Positions 26,354-36,573 are shown, counted from the first letter of the stretch. The stretch: 64,000 nt of DNA from Agrococcus sp. Marseille-P2731 (GCF_900117395.1 NZ_FPEG01000002.1:800445-864444), one strand, 5' to 3'. Program-made: numbers and translations. Notes: a model not told the origin generated them from the letters alone.

Positions 26354-27190
26354 TCAATCGATGCGACCGGGCAGCTGGATGACGCCGGTCTGCGTGAACT
26401 CCACGTGCGTGACCTCTGGCCCGAGGAACCGCCGCGCGAGGCGCAGGAAGGGCTCCTGGGCCTCGGTCGTCGCCTCGAAGGCGTAGGTCGGCGTGGCATC
26501 GGGCCGCGCGAGCATGCCGCGATCGCTGAGGATGCGATAGACGTCGGCCGCGGTCTCCTCGGCGCTCGAGACGAGCCGCACGTCGGGCCCGGCGACGTAG
26601 CCGATCGCGCCGGCCAGCAGCGGGTAGTGCGTGCAGCCGAGCACGAGGGTGTCGGGACCCTCGGCGAGGAGCGGCGCGAGGTAGTCGCGTGCGGCCTCGA
26701 GCACCTCGTCCCCGGTCGTGACGCCCGACTCGACGAACTCGACGAAGCGCGGTGCGGCGGCGGCGGCGACGTGCGGCACGCCCGCGTCGGCGAAGGCGCG
26801 CTGGTAGGCGCCCGAGCCGATGGTGCCCGCGGTGCCGATGACGCCGATGCGCCCCGACCGGCTCTGCGCGACGGCCGCGCGCACGGCGGGGTGGATGACC
26901 TCGATCACGGGGATCCCCATGCCGAGCTCGTAGCGCTCCCGCGCGATGTCGAAGGTGGCGGCCGAGGCCGTGTTGCACGCGATCACGAGCATCTTCACGC
27001 CCTGGGCGACGAGCGTGTCGAGCACGTCGAGCGCGAGGTGGCGCACGACGGGCTGCTCGCGCGGGCCGTACGGGCCGTTGGCGGTGTCGCCGATGTAGGT
27101 GATCGACTCGGCCGGCAGCTGGTCGATGATCGCCCTGGCCACGGTGAGCCCGCCGACGCCGCTGTCGAAGACTCCGATCGGGCGCTGCAC
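26354..27190 (-). CDS. murI: Glutamate racemase
   Basis: A 278-residue cofactor-independent racemase that supplies D-glutamate for peptidoglycan. The two catalytic cysteines are in VIACNTASA (Cys72) and LGCTHYPLL (Cys186), and the N-terminal motif [13 protein letters not shown] is intact. The GTG at 27190 stands seven bases behind a TAGGCT -10 (27198-27203, minus strand) with no ribosome site, which decides the start and predicts a leaderless operon mRNA covering murI, rph and rdgB. Confidence 0.95.
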   Translation of the reverse strand: MQRPIGVFDSGVGGLTVARAIIDQLPAESITYIGDTANGPYGPREQPVVRHLALDVLDTLVAQGVKMLVIACNTASAATFDIARERYELGMGIPVIEVIHPAVRAAVAQSRSGRIGVIGTAGTIGSGAYQRAFADAGVPHVAAAAAPRFVEFVESGVTTGDEVLEAARDYLAPLLAEGPDTLVLGCTHYPLLAGAIGYVAGPDVRLVSSAEETAADVYRILSDRGMLARPDATPTYAFEATTEAQEPFLRLARRFLGPEVTHVEFTQTGVIQLPGRID

Positions 27191-27310
27191 GTCGGCCAGC
27201 CTAGTCGCGCGCCGCTCGACCTCGCCGACCGAGCCGCGCTGTGCGCCCCGCGCCCCGTTGTCAGTTCCTCCGGGTATCGTCTGCTCCACGGCGACCGGGA
27301 GGAGCCACGC

Positions 27311-28123
27311 GTGATCGAGTTCGATTCCGTGCGCAAGGAGTACCCCGACGGCACCCTCGCCGTCGCCGACTTCAGCATGCAGGTGCCATCGCACCGCGTC
27401 GTCGCCCTCGTCGGCTCGTCCGGCTGCGGGAAGACGACGCTGCTGCGCATGGTGAACCGCATGGTCGAGCCCACGAGCGGCACGGTCAGCATCGACGGCG
27501 TCGACGTGCGCTCGATGGATCGCGTCAAGCTGCGCCGCTCGATCGGCTACGTGCTGCAGGCCGGGGGCCTGCTCCCCCACCGCACCGTCGCCGACAACGT
27601 CGCGACGGTGCCGATGCTCGAGGGCATGCGGCGCCGCGAGGCTCGCGCGGCTGCGCTCGGCCTGCTCGAGCGCGTCGGGCTCGACGTCGCACTGGCCGAC
27701 CGCTACCCCGGTCAGCTCTCCGGCGGCCAGCAGCAGCGCGTCGGCGTGGCGCGCGCGCTCGCCGCCGATCCGAACATCCTCTTGATGGATGAGCCGTTCG
27801 GTGCGGTCGATCCCATCGTCCGCGACCAGCTGCAGGCCGAGATGCGCACGCTGCAGGCCGACATCGGCAAGACCATCCTGTTCATCACGCACGACATCGA
27901 CGAGGCGTTCACCCTCGGCGACGAGGTCGTCGTGCTGCGTGCCGGCGCCGAGATCGCGCAGCGCGGCACGCCCGCCGAGATCCTCGCGGCTCCCGCGGAC
28001 GACTTCGTCGCGAGCTTCGTGGGCGCCGAGACGGCCCGCCGCACGCTCCGCATCCGCACCGTGAACGGGCGCGAGGTCGTCGTCGACGGCGACGACCGGC
28101 CCACGGGCGTGCTCGAGTCGTGA
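27311..28123 (+). CDS. Osmoprotectant ABC transporter ATP-binding protein
   Basis: A 270-residue ABC ATPase of the ProV/OpuCA family with Walker [10 protein letters not shown] (residues 35-43), signature [15 protein letters not shown], Walker [14 protein letters not shown] and H-loop [10 protein letters not shown]. The C-terminal CBS-domain pair of OpuCA, which senses ionic strength, is missing, so gating by salt must work differently. GTG start with GGAGG nine bases upstream. First gene of a four-gene importer. Confidence 0.9.
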   Translation: MIEFDSVRKEYPDGTLAVADFSMQVPSHRVVALVGSSGCGKTTLLRMVNRMVEPTSGTVSIDGVDVRSMDRVKLRRSIGYVLQAGGLLPHRTVADNVATVPMLEGMRRREARAAALGLLERVGLDVALADRYPGQLSGGQQQRVGVARALAADPNILLMDEPFGAVDPIVRDQLQAEMRTLQADIGKTILFITHDIDEAFTLGDEVVVLRAGAEIAQRGTPAEILAAPADDFVASFVGAETARRTLRIRTVNGREVVVDGDDRPTGVLES

Positions 28124-28136
28124 TGGGTGCCGCTCG

Positions 28137-28781
28137 GTGAACTGGCTGAGCCAGAACCTGCACATCGTCTGGCAGCTGCTGGGCGATCACCTGCTGCTGT
28201 CGATCCCGCCGATCCTGCTGAGCTTCGCCATCTCGGTGCCGCTCGGGCGCCTCGCCGCCGGCAGCCCGCGCTGGCGCACGCCGTTGCTGACGAGCACCGG
28301 ACTGCTCTACGCCATCCCCGCACTGTCGCTCTTCATCATCATCCCGCCGATCTTCGGCTTCTCACTGCGCTCGCCCGCCACCATGATCACCGCGCTCACC
28401 ATCTACGGCTGCGCGCTCCTCGTGCGGGGCGCGGCGGATGCGTTCCTGTCGGTGCCCGCAGACGTCAGGCTCGCGGCCGTCGCCTCGGGGCACTCGCGCT
28501 GGGCGCTCTTCTGGCGGGTGGAGCTGCCGCTGGCCGGTCCCGTCCTGCTGTCGGCGCTGCGGGTCGTGATCGTCTCGACCGTGAGCCTCGTCACCGTGGG
28601 GGCGATCATCGGCATCTCGAGCCTCGGCACGCTCTTCACCGATGGCTTCCAGCGCGGCATCGACGCCTCCATCGTCACCGGCATCGTGCTGACGGTGGTG
28701 GTCGCGCTCGTGCTGGACGCGCTGTGCGTGCTCGCCGCGCGCATGCTCATGCCGTGGCGCAAGGTGGTGACTCGCGCGTGA
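28137..28781 (+). CDS. Osmoprotectant ABC transporter permease 1
   Basis: A 214-residue permease with five or six helices and the EAA-like coupling loop [23 protein letters not shown] (about residues 100-122). It is of the OpuCB/ProW branch, which handles glycine betaine, choline or related quaternary amines. GTG start 13 bases after the ATPase gene. Its stop overlaps the start of permease 2 (GTGA). Confidence 0.9.
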   Translation: MNWLSQNLHIVWQLLGDHLLLSIPPILLSFAISVPLGRLAAGSPRWRTPLLTSTGLLYAIPALSLFIIIPPIFGFSLRSPATMITALTIYGCALLVRGAADAFLSVPADVRLAAVASGHSRWALFWRVELPLAGPVLLSALRVVIVSTVSLVTVGAIIGISSLGTLFTDGFQRGIDASIVTGIVLTVVVALVLDALCVLAARMLMPWRKVVTRA

Positions 28782-29476
28782 ACCTCTTCTTCGACGCGAT
28801 CCAGTGGATCCTCGACCCCGCCAACTGGCAGGGTCCCGGCAACAACGGGCAGCGCATCCTCGAGCACCTCGGCTTCTCGGGCTCCGTGCTGCTCGCGGCC
28901 GCGGTCATCGGCATCCCGATCGGCGCGCTCATCGGCCACACGGGCAAGGGCCGCGGTCTCGTCGTCGCCATCTCCGGCGGAGCGCGGGCACTGCCGACGC
29001 TCGGCCTGTTGACGATCTTCGGGCTGGCGCTCGGCATCGGTCTCGAGGCGCCGTTCCTGGCACTGCTGATCCTCGCCCTGCCCCCTGTGCTGGCAGGCGC
29101 CTATGCCGGCGTCGAGTCCGTCGACCGCGCGACCGTCGGCGCCGCCAGGGCGATCGGCCTCACGGAGCGCCAGATCTTGACCGGCGTCGAGCTGCCGCTC
29201 GCTGCCCCCGTCATCATCGGCGGGCTGCGGTCCGCGGCGCTGCAGGTCGTCTCGACCGCGACGCTCGCCGCCTACATCTCGAACACCGGCATCGGTCGCC
29301 CTCTCCTCGCGGGCCTCAAGACGCAGGACTACCCGATGATGCTCGGGGCGTCCATCATGGTCGCACTGCTCTCGCTCGTGGTCGAGCTCCTGTTCCTCAT
29401 CGTCCAATCCGCGGCTGCGCGCCGCGCCGAACCCCATCGCGCACCATCGGGTGCGACAGAGAGGATCACGACATGA
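28778..29476 (+). CDS. Osmoprotectant ABC transporter permease 2
   Basis: A 232-residue permease of the OpuCD type, with the coupling loop ESVDRATVGAARAIGLTERQI (about 110-130) and six hydrophobic segments. Two different permeases imply a heterodimeric channel. Start and stop overlap the neighbours by four bases (GTGA and ATGA). Confidence 0.9.
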   Translation: MNLFFDAIQWILDPANWQGPGNNGQRILEHLGFSGSVLLAAAVIGIPIGALIGHTGKGRGLVVAISGGARALPTLGLLTIFGLALGIGLEAPFLALLILALPPVLAGAYAGVESVDRATVGAARAIGLTERQILTGVELPLAAPVIIGGLRSAALQVVSTATLAAYISNTGIGRPLLAGLKTQDYPMMLGASIMVALLSLVVELLFLIVQSAAARRAEPHRAPSGATERITT

Positions 29477-30411
29477 ACCACCGCATCCGAAGGGCCGGGC
29501 TCTCGATCGCCGCGCTCGGCGCCGCCGGCACGCTGATGGTCGGCTGCGCGAGCGCCGACCCGCTCGAGGAGTCGGGCGAGGCGGCCACCCCGGAGACCAG
29601 CGGCACGAGCACCTCGCTCGTCGTCGGCTCGCAGGACTACTACTCGAACGAGATCATCGCCGAGCTCTACGCGCAGGCGCTCGAGGCCGACGGCGTCGAG
29701 GTGGAGCGTGAGCTGCGCATCGGCCAGCGCGAGGTCTACATGCCCGAGATCGAGTCGGGCTCGATCGACGTGTTCCCCGAATACACCGGCCCGCTGCTGC
29801 AGTACTGGATGGACGAGCCCGCCGAGCGCACGGCCGATGAGGTGTTCGCCGCGCTGACCGAGGCGGCGCCCGAGGGCCTCCGTGTGCTCGACCAGGCCGA
29901 GGCCAGCGACCAGGACTCCTACGTTGTCACCCGTGCCTTCGCCGAGGAGCACGACCTCACCACCGTCGCCGACCTCGCGAACGTCGAGGAGCCGCTGACG
30001 ATGGGCGCGAACTCCGAGGCCGAGACTCGCCCGAACGGCCCGACGGGCCTCGCCGAGGTCTACGGCATCGAAGTCGGCTTCACGCCGATCGAGGACGGCG
30101 GCGGCCCGCTCACCATCCAGGCGCTGGAGTCGGGCGACATCCAGCTCGCCATCGTCTACACCGCCGACCCGACGATCGCGCAGAACGACCTGGTCGTGCT
30201 CGAGGACACCGAGGGACTCTTCCTCGCCTCGAACGTCGTCCCGGTCGTGAGCGACCGCGTCGACGAGGCCGCGCAGGCGACGATCGACGAGGTGAGCGCG
30301 GCGCTCACCGCCGATGTGCTCATCGACCTCAACCGCCGCAGCGTCGAGGAGCAGTCGCCGGCCGCCGACATCGCTGCAGCCTGGCTCGAGGAGCAGGGCC
30401 TGCTCGGCTGA
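29473..30411 (+). CDS. Osmoprotectant ABC transporter substrate-binding lipoprotein
   Basis: A 312-residue OpuAC/OpuCC-like lipoprotein: a signal peptide with lipobox MVGC (cysteine about residue 25), then a type II periplasmic-binding fold starting at VVGSQDYYSNEIIAELYAQAL with IDVFPEYTGPLLQYW, the ligand pocket. Quaternary-amine binding is inferred from the family. Its stop codon is directly adjacent to the stop of the convergent acetyltransferase gene. Confidence 0.92.
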   Translation: MNHRIRRAGLSIAALGAAGTLMVGCASADPLEESGEAATPETSGTSTSLVVGSQDYYSNEIIAELYAQALEADGVEVERELRIGQREVYMPEIESGSIDVFPEYTGPLLQYWMDEPAERTADEVFAALTEAAPEGLRVLDQAEASDQDSYVVTRAFAEEHDLTTVADLANVEEPLTMGANSEAETRPNGPTGLAEVYGIEVGFTPIEDGGGPLTIQALESGDIQLAIVYTADPTIAQNDLVVLEDTEGLFLASNVVPVVSDRVDEAAQATIDEVSAALTADVLIDLNRRSVEEQSPAADIAAAWLEEQGLLG

Positions 30412-30951
30412 TCAGTCGCGCAGCATCCGATGCATCGGGATGTTGCCCCATGTCGGGCCCGTCTCGACCTGCTCGTCCAGGTGACGGAAGCCGCGCCGCT
30501 CGTAGAAGCGAGCGGCGCGGTCGTTCCCGTCGATAAGCCACAGGTAGTGCGGGCGCACGTCGACGACGGCGTCGTAGAGCACGGCACCGAGACCCGTGCC
30601 GTGCATGTCGGCATGGACGTAGAGCCGGTCGAGCTCGCGCTCCGCGGGCGCCGGCACGAAGCCGAGCGAGACCTCCCATGCCGCGGGCGCAGTGCTCGCC
30701 GAGGCCACGCCGACGATCCGCTCGCCCTGCCACGCGATCCTGCGCACCGCGTCTCCCGGCTCGGCGAAGGCGCGCGCGAGCCCCACGACGTTCGCCTGCG
30801 CGAGCCCGGTCAGCGCGAAGTCGCGCGGCAGCTGACCCGCATAGGTGCGCTGCTGCTCCTCCACCAGGAACATCGCCCACGCGGGCGCATCGTTCGGCGT
30901 CGGCGCGCGCAGCTCGACGCCGTCGGGCAGGGTCCTCATCTGGTGCAGCAC
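30412..30951 (-). CDS. GNAT family N-acetyltransferase
   Basis: A 179-residue acetyl-CoA-dependent acyltransferase. The pantetheine-binding segment LDRLYVHADMHGTGLGAVLYDA (Q/RxxGxG/A-type motif HGTGLG) is near residue 120, followed by LWLIDGNDRAARFYERRGF, the typical end of the fold. Substrate unknown. The GTG at 30951 is six bases behind TAGCGT (30958-30963, minus strand), so it is preferred to the ATG four codons later. Confidence 0.85.
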   Translation of the reverse strand: MLHQMRTLPDGVELRAPTPNDAPAWAMFLVEEQQRTYAGQLPRDFALTGLAQANVVGLARAFAEPGDAVRRIAWQGERIVGVASASTAPAAWEVSLGFVPAPAERELDRLYVHADMHGTGLGAVLYDAVVDVRPHYLWLIDGNDRAARFYERRGFRHLDEQVETGPTWGNIPMHRMLRD

Positions 30952-31030
30952 CCGACCACGCTACCGGCGCTCTCGGCCTGCGGCCGAGCTGGCACCACCT
31001 CGCGCAGGCCGTCGTCATAGGCTGGCGATC

Positions 31031-32335
31031 GTGACCGACACCGCGCTCATGACCGACCGCTACGAGCTGACGATGATCGATGCCGCGCTGCGCAGCGGCA
31101 CGGCGTTCCGGCCCTCCGTCTTCGAGGTGTTCGCCAGGCGCCTCCCCGGTGCTCGCCGCTACGGCGTCGTCGCCGGCACCGGCCGGTTCCTCGAGCGCCT
31201 CGCCGACTTCCGCTTCCGCGACCCCGAGCTGCGCTACTTGCGCGAGAAGCGCGTCGTCTCGGCAGAGCTCATCGACTGGCTCGCCGACTACCGCTTCTCC
31301 GGGGACATCCGCGGCTATGCCGAGGGCGAGCTCTACTTCCCCGGCTCTCCCCTGCTCGTGATCGAGGGCTCCTTCGCCGAGGCGGTCGTGCTCGAGACCG
31401 TCGCGCTCTCGGTGCTGAACTACGACTCCGCCGTCGCCAACGCCGCGACCCGCATGGCGCGTGCCGCCAAGGGGCGCCCGATCGCCGAGATGGGCTCGCG
31501 GCGCGCCAACGAGGAGGCCGCGATCGCCGCCGCTCGCGCTGCCTACATCGCCGGCTTCTCCGCCACCTCGAACCTCGCAGCCGGCGCTCGCTGGGGCATC
31601 CCGACGATGGGCACCGCCGCACACTCCTTCACGCTGCTGCACGACTCCGAGGCCCAGGCGTTCCAGGCGCAGATCGACGTGCTGGGCGTGGGCACGACGC
31701 TGCTGGTGGACACCTACGACATCGAGCAGGGCATCCGCACCGCCGTCGAGGTCGCGGGCACCGGGCTCGGCGGCATCCGGCTCGACTCCGGCGATCTCGC
31801 CGAGGTGGCGGGCGAGGCGCGAGCGCTGCTCGACTCGCTCGGCGCGACCGAGACACGGATCACCGTCACGAGCGACCTCGACGAGTACGCCATCGCGGGT
31901 CTCCAGGCCAGCCCCGTGGACGCGTACGGCGTCGGCACGAGCGTCGTGACCGGATCCGGAGCGCCCGCGGCAGGCATGGTCTACAAGCTCGTGGCGCGGC
32001 AGGGCGACGACGGCGGATGGGTCGGGGTCGAGAAGCGCTCGGAGGACAAGGCCTCGAAGGGCGGCGAGAAGGTCGCCGTGCGCACGCTGCGCGACGGCGT
32101 CGCCGTCGAGGAGACCGTGCTGCTCGGCGACGGCGTCGCCCCCGCGGAAGCGCTGGAGCGCGGGCGCGCGCTGCAGGTCCAGCTCGTCACCGGTGGCGAG
32201 ATCGACGAGCGCTGGTCGGGCGCGACGGGCGTCGAAGCTGCCCGTGCGAGGCATGCGGCCTCCGTCGAGGAGCTGCCGGCGGATGCGCATCGCCTGGCCC
32301 GCGGCGAGCCAGCCATCCCCACCGCCTTCCGCTGA
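31031..32335 (+). CDS. pncB: Nicotinate phosphoribosyltransferase
   Basis: A 434-residue enzyme that converts nicotinate and PRPP to nicotinate mononucleotide in NAD salvage. It has the N-terminal LMTDRYELTM hallmark, the catalytic-histidine region GTAAHSFTLLHDSE (about 195-210), the substrate region IRLDSGDLAEVAGEAR and GVGTSVVTGSGAPA (phosphate loop). The GTG is seven bases behind TAGGCT (31018-31023), a leaderless arrangement. Divergent from the acetyltransferase gene. Confidence 0.95.
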   Translation: MTDTALMTDRYELTMIDAALRSGTAFRPSVFEVFARRLPGARRYGVVAGTGRFLERLADFRFRDPELRYLREKRVVSAELIDWLADYRFSGDIRGYAEGELYFPGSPLLVIEGSFAEAVVLETVALSVLNYDSAVANAATRMARAAKGRPIAEMGSRRANEEAAIAAARAAYIAGFSATSNLAAGARWGIPTMGTAAHSFTLLHDSEAQAFQAQIDVLGVGTTLLVDTYDIEQGIRTAVEVAGTGLGGIRLDSGDLAEVAGEARALLDSLGATETRITVTSDLDEYAIAGLQASPVDAYGVGTSVVTGSGAPAAGMVYKLVARQGDDGGWVGVEKRSEDKASKGGEKVAVRTLRDGVAVEETVLLGDGVAPAEALERGRALQVQLVTGGEIDERWSGATGVEAARARHAASVEELPADAHRLARGEPAIPTAFR

Positions 32336-32363
32336 GCCGCCGGTGGCCGGCGCACCGGCTTGA

Positions 32364-32654
32364 CTAGTCGGTGCGGAGCTTCTCGTAGATTGCCTTGCAG
32401 GAGGGGCAGATCGGGAACTTCTCGGGGTCGCGCCCCGGCGTCCACTTCTTGCCGCAGAGCGCGCGCACCGGCTTGCCGGAGAGCGCCGACTGCAGGATTT
32501 TCTCCTTCTGCACGTAGTGCGAGAAGCGATCGTGGTCGCCGTCCTCCACGGACTCCTCGTTGAGGAGCTTCTCGAGCTCGCGGTCGAGCACATCGGTGCC
32601 GCCGCCGGCGCCGATCGTTCCCGGTCCTGCCGTGTCAGGTCCTGTCGTCGTCAT
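32364..32654 (-). CDS. DUF3039 small zinc-ribbon-like protein
   Basis: A 96-residue actinobacterial protein. Its C-terminal half has the conserved HYVQKEKILQSALSGKPVRA then LCGKKWTPGRDPEKFPICPSC, in which one cysteine plus a CPSC pair and the histidine could bind a metal. The N-terminus is low in complexity. The family commonly lies beside pncB; its function is unknown. It is convergent with pncB, 28 bases from its stop. Confidence 0.85.
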   Translation of the reverse strand: MTTTGPDTAGPGTIGAGGGTDVLDRELEKLLNEESVEDGDHDRFSHYVQKEKILQSALSGKPVRALCGKKWTPGRDPEKFPICPSCKAIYEKLRTD

Positions 32655-32769
32655 GGCTCCATGATCCCACGTCGGTCGCGCGCGCGCTCAGCGCGCTCCC
32701 GGGCTGGGTGCGCGAGGATGCTCCTCGGTGCCGCTGGGGGGCGTGCACCTCGATTGCAAGGGGGAACCG

Positions 32770-33636
32770 ATGGGTGAGATCGAACCGAACGAGGATCTCG
32801 GCTGGATGATGAAGTCGCTCGAGGGCATCCTCGGCGTGCAGCGGCCGCTCGTCATCAACCACCTGCGCTCGCTGCGCCGCAAGCATCCCGAGCTCACGCC
32901 CGCGCAGGTCATCGCGCGCCTCGAGAAGCAGTACCTCACGGCCGTCTCGACCGGCGGTGCCGCGGTCGGCGCGACCGCGGTGGCGCCGGGCATCGGCACC
33001 GCGGCCGCGCTCGGGCTCACCGTTGCCGAGACCGTCGGCTTCCTCGAGGCCAGCGCCTTCTTCGGCCAGGCCATCACCGAGGTGCACGGCATCGCGATCG
33101 AGGATGAGGAGCGCGCGAAGGCCCTCGTCATGGGTCTCATGCTGGGCGCGGGCGGGCAGTCGCTCGTGAAGCGCGCAGCCGAGCAGGCGCTCGGCCGGGG
33201 CGGCGTGCCGGGCAACGCCTACTGGGGCCAGCTCGTGACCTCGGCGATGCCGGCCGGGGCGATGGGCCAGGTCGTGGACTTCCTGCGGCGCGCGTTCCTG
33301 CGGCGCATGGCGCGCAACACCGGCGCCTCGATGCTCGGCCGCGCGATGCCGTTCGGCATCGGAGCCGTCATCGGCGGCGTCGGCAACAACATCCTCGGCC
33401 GCCAGGTCGTGAAGGCCGCCCGCGAAGCCTTCGGCCCCGCGCCGCTCGCCTTCGACGGAAACCTCGCACCTCGCATCAAGGAGGTGCGGCCGAGCCTCGG
33501 CGAGCGCATCAACCAGGCCCGCCAGATCGAGCGCGACGGGCTCGGCGGCGGCCTGCGGCGGCTGCGGGAGCGCGGCTCCGCGAAGGACGCGGCGGCCGGC
33601 GACGACCAGTCGCCGCAGGGCCCGCAGGCCGGCTGA
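32770..33636 (+). CDS. Hypothetical protein, weakly EcsC-like
   Basis: A 288-residue protein. Residues about 56-95 form a glycine/alanine-rich hydrophobic stretch (AVGATAVAPGIGTAAALGLT) followed by an acidic IAIEDEERAKALVMGLMLGAG, which resembles EcsC-family proteins; further amphipathic segments follow, and the C-terminal 50 residues are polar and probably disordered. No catalytic motif is seen. ATG 32770 is preceded by AAGGGGGAA; an upstream in-frame GTG at 32728 is less likely. Confidence 0.6.
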   Translation: MGEIEPNEDLGWMMKSLEGILGVQRPLVINHLRSLRRKHPELTPAQVIARLEKQYLTAVSTGGAAVGATAVAPGIGTAAALGLTVAETVGFLEASAFFGQAITEVHGIAIEDEERAKALVMGLMLGAGGQSLVKRAAEQALGRGGVPGNAYWGQLVTSAMPAGAMGQVVDFLRRAFLRRMARNTGASMLGRAMPFGIGAVIGGVGNNILGRQVVKAAREAFGPAPLAFDGNLAPRIKEVRPSLGERINQARQIERDGLGGGLRRLRERGSAKDAAAGDDQSPQGPQAG

Positions 33637-33666
33637 GTCGCCGCCGCCAGAGCCGCCCATCACGAC

Positions 33667-33705
33667 AGGACCGCCCGGGCTGACCTCGTCAGCCCGGGCG
33701 GTCCT
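33667..33705. terminator. Bidirectional terminator hairpin
   Basis: A perfect 18-bp inverted repeat (33667-33684 and 33688-33705) with a three-base loop CTC, centred between the convergent EcsC-like and HtrA genes. No T-run follows on either strand, as is usual for high-GC actinobacterial terminators. Confidence 0.85.
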
Positions 33706-33741
33706 TCGCGGCGCAGCTGCGCCGCCTCACGCGGATCGAGC

Positions 33742-35238
33742 TCAGGTCAGCTCGCCGAGCGTCACCTGCACCTCGGACTCCTGGCCGTCGCGCAGGTAGG
33801 TCACCGCGACCTCGCTGCCGGCGGCGTGCGCCCGCACCTGCGCGGTCGCGTCGATCGCGCCGGTGACCGACTGCCCGTCGATGCTCGTGATGACATCGCC
33901 CGACCGCAAGCCTGCCTCCGCTGCCGCACCGCCGTCGCTCAGCTCCTGCACCTGCGCGCCGACGTTGCCGACGGAGGCGTCGGTCACGTCGCTGACGGTG
34001 GCGCCCAGCAGACCGTGCGTCGCCTCACCGGTCGAGATGATCTCGTCGACCACGCGCTGCACGAGGCTCGCCTCGACGGCGAAGCCGATGCCGATCGAGC
34101 CGCCCGTCTCGGCATCCGACGAGCCCATGCTCGCGATCGCGACGTTCACCCCGAGCAGCTGCCCTGAGGCGTTCAGCAGCGCGCCGCCCGAGTTGCCGGG
34201 GTTGATCGACGCATCCGTCTGCACCACCGGGATGGAGATCTCCTCCTGCGCGGCCTGGGCGCCGTTCTCCTGCCAGAAGCCGAAGGGCGACTGCTCGCTC
34301 TGCTGCTCGTCCTCCCCCTCGGGCGCGGCGCTCGAAGCGATGCGGAGGCCGCGGTCGACCGCAGAGACGATGCCGTCGGTCACCGAGTTGGACAGGCCGA
34401 GCGGTGCGCCGATCGCGATCGCCGTCTCACCCACCCGCACGTCGTCGCTCGAGGCGAAGGTGACGACGGGCAGATCGGCGTCCACCTTGATGACAGCGAG
34501 GTCGACCACCGGGTCGGTGCCGACGATCTCGGCCGCCAGCAGGCGCCCGTCGCTCGTCTCGACCGTGATCGTCGCATCCGCGGTCTGGCCGGAGAGCGTG
34601 ACGACGTGGTTGTTGGTGACGATGTAGCCGTCGGCAGCGATCGCGACCCCCGACCCCTCACCCGATCCGGCGCGCGAGACGGCCTGCACGGTGACGACGG
34701 ATGGGCCGGCAGCGGCCGCGACGTCGGCGACCGTCCCCGAGTCGGAGACCGCCTCGCTCGCCTGGCCGCCGGCCTCCGGCGCCGCCTGTGTCTGCGGCTG
34801 CTGCTGGCTGCCGGCGAGCGCGCCCCCGCCGAAGCCTGCTGCTCCCCCCAGGAGAGCGGCCGCGACGAGCGACCCGGCGACGATCCCGGTGCGACGGCGC
34901 GGGCGCTCGGCGGCGCTGGGAGCGCTCGCCGCCGCGGATCCCTGCGCGGAGGGCGGGCCGTAGCTCGGCGCGCTCGCGAAGGTGCCGCCGTTCGAGTACA
35001 TCGGCGCGTATGCCTGCGTGGCGGCATCGCGCTGCGGCTGCGGCTCGGCGTGCTCCTCAGCCTGCGGCTGCGGCTGCGGCTGCGTCGGCCACGGAGCGGG
35101 CGCCTGCCACCGCTGCCACTGCTCGCCGGTCGGTCCCTGGCCCTGCGGCACCTGCTGGTCGTGCCCGGGCTGCTGGGCCGGCTGCTGCTGACCTCTGGGC
35201 GCCATCGGATTGGGCACGTGATCGTACGGGTTCGTCAT
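33742..35238 (-). CDS. HtrA/DegP-like membrane-anchored serine protease
   Basis: A 498-residue envelope protease. A long Gln/Pro-rich cytoplasmic N-terminus (1-115) precedes one membrane helix (about 118-140), a trypsin-like domain with His211 (VTNNHVV), Asp246 (DPVVDLAVI) and Ser350 (NPGNSGGAL), and a C-terminal PDZ domain (about 400-498). A Glu/Gln-rich insertion (about 305-335) interrupts the protease domain. It probably handles misfolded envelope proteins. ATG 35238 with AGAGG upstream is chosen over an in-frame start nine codons earlier. Confidence 0.93.
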   Translation of the reverse strand: MTNPYDHVPNPMAPRGQQQPAQQPGHDQQVPQGQGPTGEQWQRWQAPAPWPTQPQPQPQAEEHAEPQPQRDAATQAYAPMYSNGGTFASAPSYGPPSAQGSAAASAPSAAERPRRRTGIVAGSLVAAALLGGAAGFGGGALAGSQQQPQTQAAPEAGGQASEAVSDSGTVADVAAAAGPSVVTVQAVSRAGSGEGSGVAIAADGYIVTNNHVVTLSGQTADATITVETSDGRLLAAEIVGTDPVVDLAVIKVDADLPVVTFASSDDVRVGETAIAIGAPLGLSNSVTDGIVSAVDRGLRIASSAAPEGEDEQQSEQSPFGFWQENGAQAAQEEISIPVVQTDASINPGNSGGALLNASGQLLGVNVAIASMGSSDAETGGSIGIGFAVEASLVQRVVDEIISTGEATHGLLGATVSDVTDASVGNVGAQVQELSDGGAAAEAGLRSGDVITSIDGQSVTGAIDATAQVRAHAAGSEVAVTYLRDGQESEVQVTLGELT

Positions 35239-35330
35239 GACCTCTACGGTGTCACCCGAATCCATGCGATTCCTACGTGATCGCGATGTCGGCCGTTCGG
35301 AACCTGTGGGAACCGGGTAGCGTCGGGATC

Positions 35331-36572
35331 ATGGAGCAGTCACCCTGGCAGCGAGCCGCCGCGGGTGCGGGACTGCTCGGTGCCGATGGTCGGCTGGCGC
35401 CGACGATCTTCGCCGAGATGACCGCCCTCGCCACCAAGACGGGAGCCCTCAACCTCGGTCAGGGCTTCCCGGACGAGGACGGCCCGCGCGCCGTGCTCGA
35501 TGCGGCGAAGCACGCGATCGACCACGGCCGCAATCAGTACGGTCCGGGCAGGGGCGCCCCCGAGCTGATCGACGCGATCATCGAGCACCAGCGCCGGTTC
35601 TACGGCATCGGCCTCGGCCGCAGCGACGTGCTCGTCACCGCCGGAGCCACCGAGGGCCTGGCCGCCACGCTGCTGGCCTACCTGCAGCCCGGCGACGAGG
35701 TCATCGTCTTCGAGCCCTACTACGACGCCTACGCGGCGATCGTCGCCCTCGCCGGCGGCGTACTCGTGCCCGTCCCGCTCGCCGCGCCGGACTTCCAACC
35801 CGACATCGAGCGGTTGCAGCGCGCCGCGACGCCGCGCACGAAGATGCTGATCGTCAACTCGCCGCACAACCCCACCGGCTCGGTCTTCACCGAGGAGACC
35901 ATGCGGCACATCATCCGGGTCGCAGAGCGCCGCGACGCGATCATCGTGACCGACGAGGTCTACGAGCACCTCGTCTACGACGACCAGCACGTGCCGCTCG
36001 CCTCCTTCAGCGCGGCGCGCGAGCGACTCGTCTCCATCTCGTCGGCCGGCAAGACCTTCTCGGTCACCGGGTGGAAGATCGGGTGGGTGATGTCGACCCC
36101 CGAGCGCATCGCGCAGATCAGCGCCGTCAAGCAGTACCTCACGTTCGTCAACGGCGCGCCCTTCCAGCCCGCCGTAGCCGCAGGACTCCGGCTGCCCGAC
36201 GAGCACTACGACACGATCGTCGCCTCCTTCGCCCGCAAGCGCGACATCCTCACCCGCGGGCTGCGCAACGCGGGCTTCGCCGTCCACGACGCCAACGCCG
36301 GCTACTTCGTGCTCGCCGACGCGGCGCCGCTGGGCATCGACGACGCGACCGCGCTCTCGCGGCGGCTGCCGGAGCTCGTCGGCGTCGTCGGCGTGCCGCT
36401 CTCGGCCTTCGCGCGTCCCTCGCGGCGCGACCTGCGCTCGACCATGCGCTTCGCCTTTTGCAAGTCCGACGACATGCTCCGCGACGCCTCAGAGCGCCTC
36501 GCGGGGCTCAGGGGCGCCGAGCTGCAGCACACGGCCCAGGAAGCCGGCCGCGCGTCGGCCACGATCGCGTGA
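35331..36572 (+). CDS. PLP-dependent aminotransferase class I/II
   Basis: A 413-residue fold type I aminotransferase. The N-terminal LNLGQGFPDEDGP, NSPHNPTGSVFT, DEVYEHLVYD and the lysine-bearing SISSAGKTFSVTGWKIGW match the kynurenine/methionine/glutamine transaminase branch (YbdL- and GTK-like) and also some DapC-annotated proteins. The adjacent nitrilase suggests a glutamine transaminase with omega-amidase pairing (inference). The ATG is seven bases behind TAGCGT (35318-35323). It ends one base from the convergent nitrilase stop. Confidence 0.9.
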   Translation: MEQSPWQRAAAGAGLLGADGRLAPTIFAEMTALATKTGALNLGQGFPDEDGPRAVLDAAKHAIDHGRNQYGPGRGAPELIDAIIEHQRRFYGIGLGRSDVLVTAGATEGLAATLLAYLQPGDEVIVFEPYYDAYAAIVALAGGVLVPVPLAAPDFQPDIERLQRAATPRTKMLIVNSPHNPTGSVFTEETMRHIIRVAERRDAIIVTDEVYEHLVYDDQHVPLASFSAARERLVSISSAGKTFSVTGWKIGWVMSTPERIAQISAVKQYLTFVNGAPFQPAVAAGLRLPDEHYDTIVASFARKRDILTRGLRNAGFAVHDANAGYFVLADAAPLGIDDATALSRRLPELVGVVGVPLSAFARPSRRDLRSTMRFAFCKSDDMLRDASERLAGLRGAELQHTAQEAGRASATIA

Positions 36573-36573
36573 G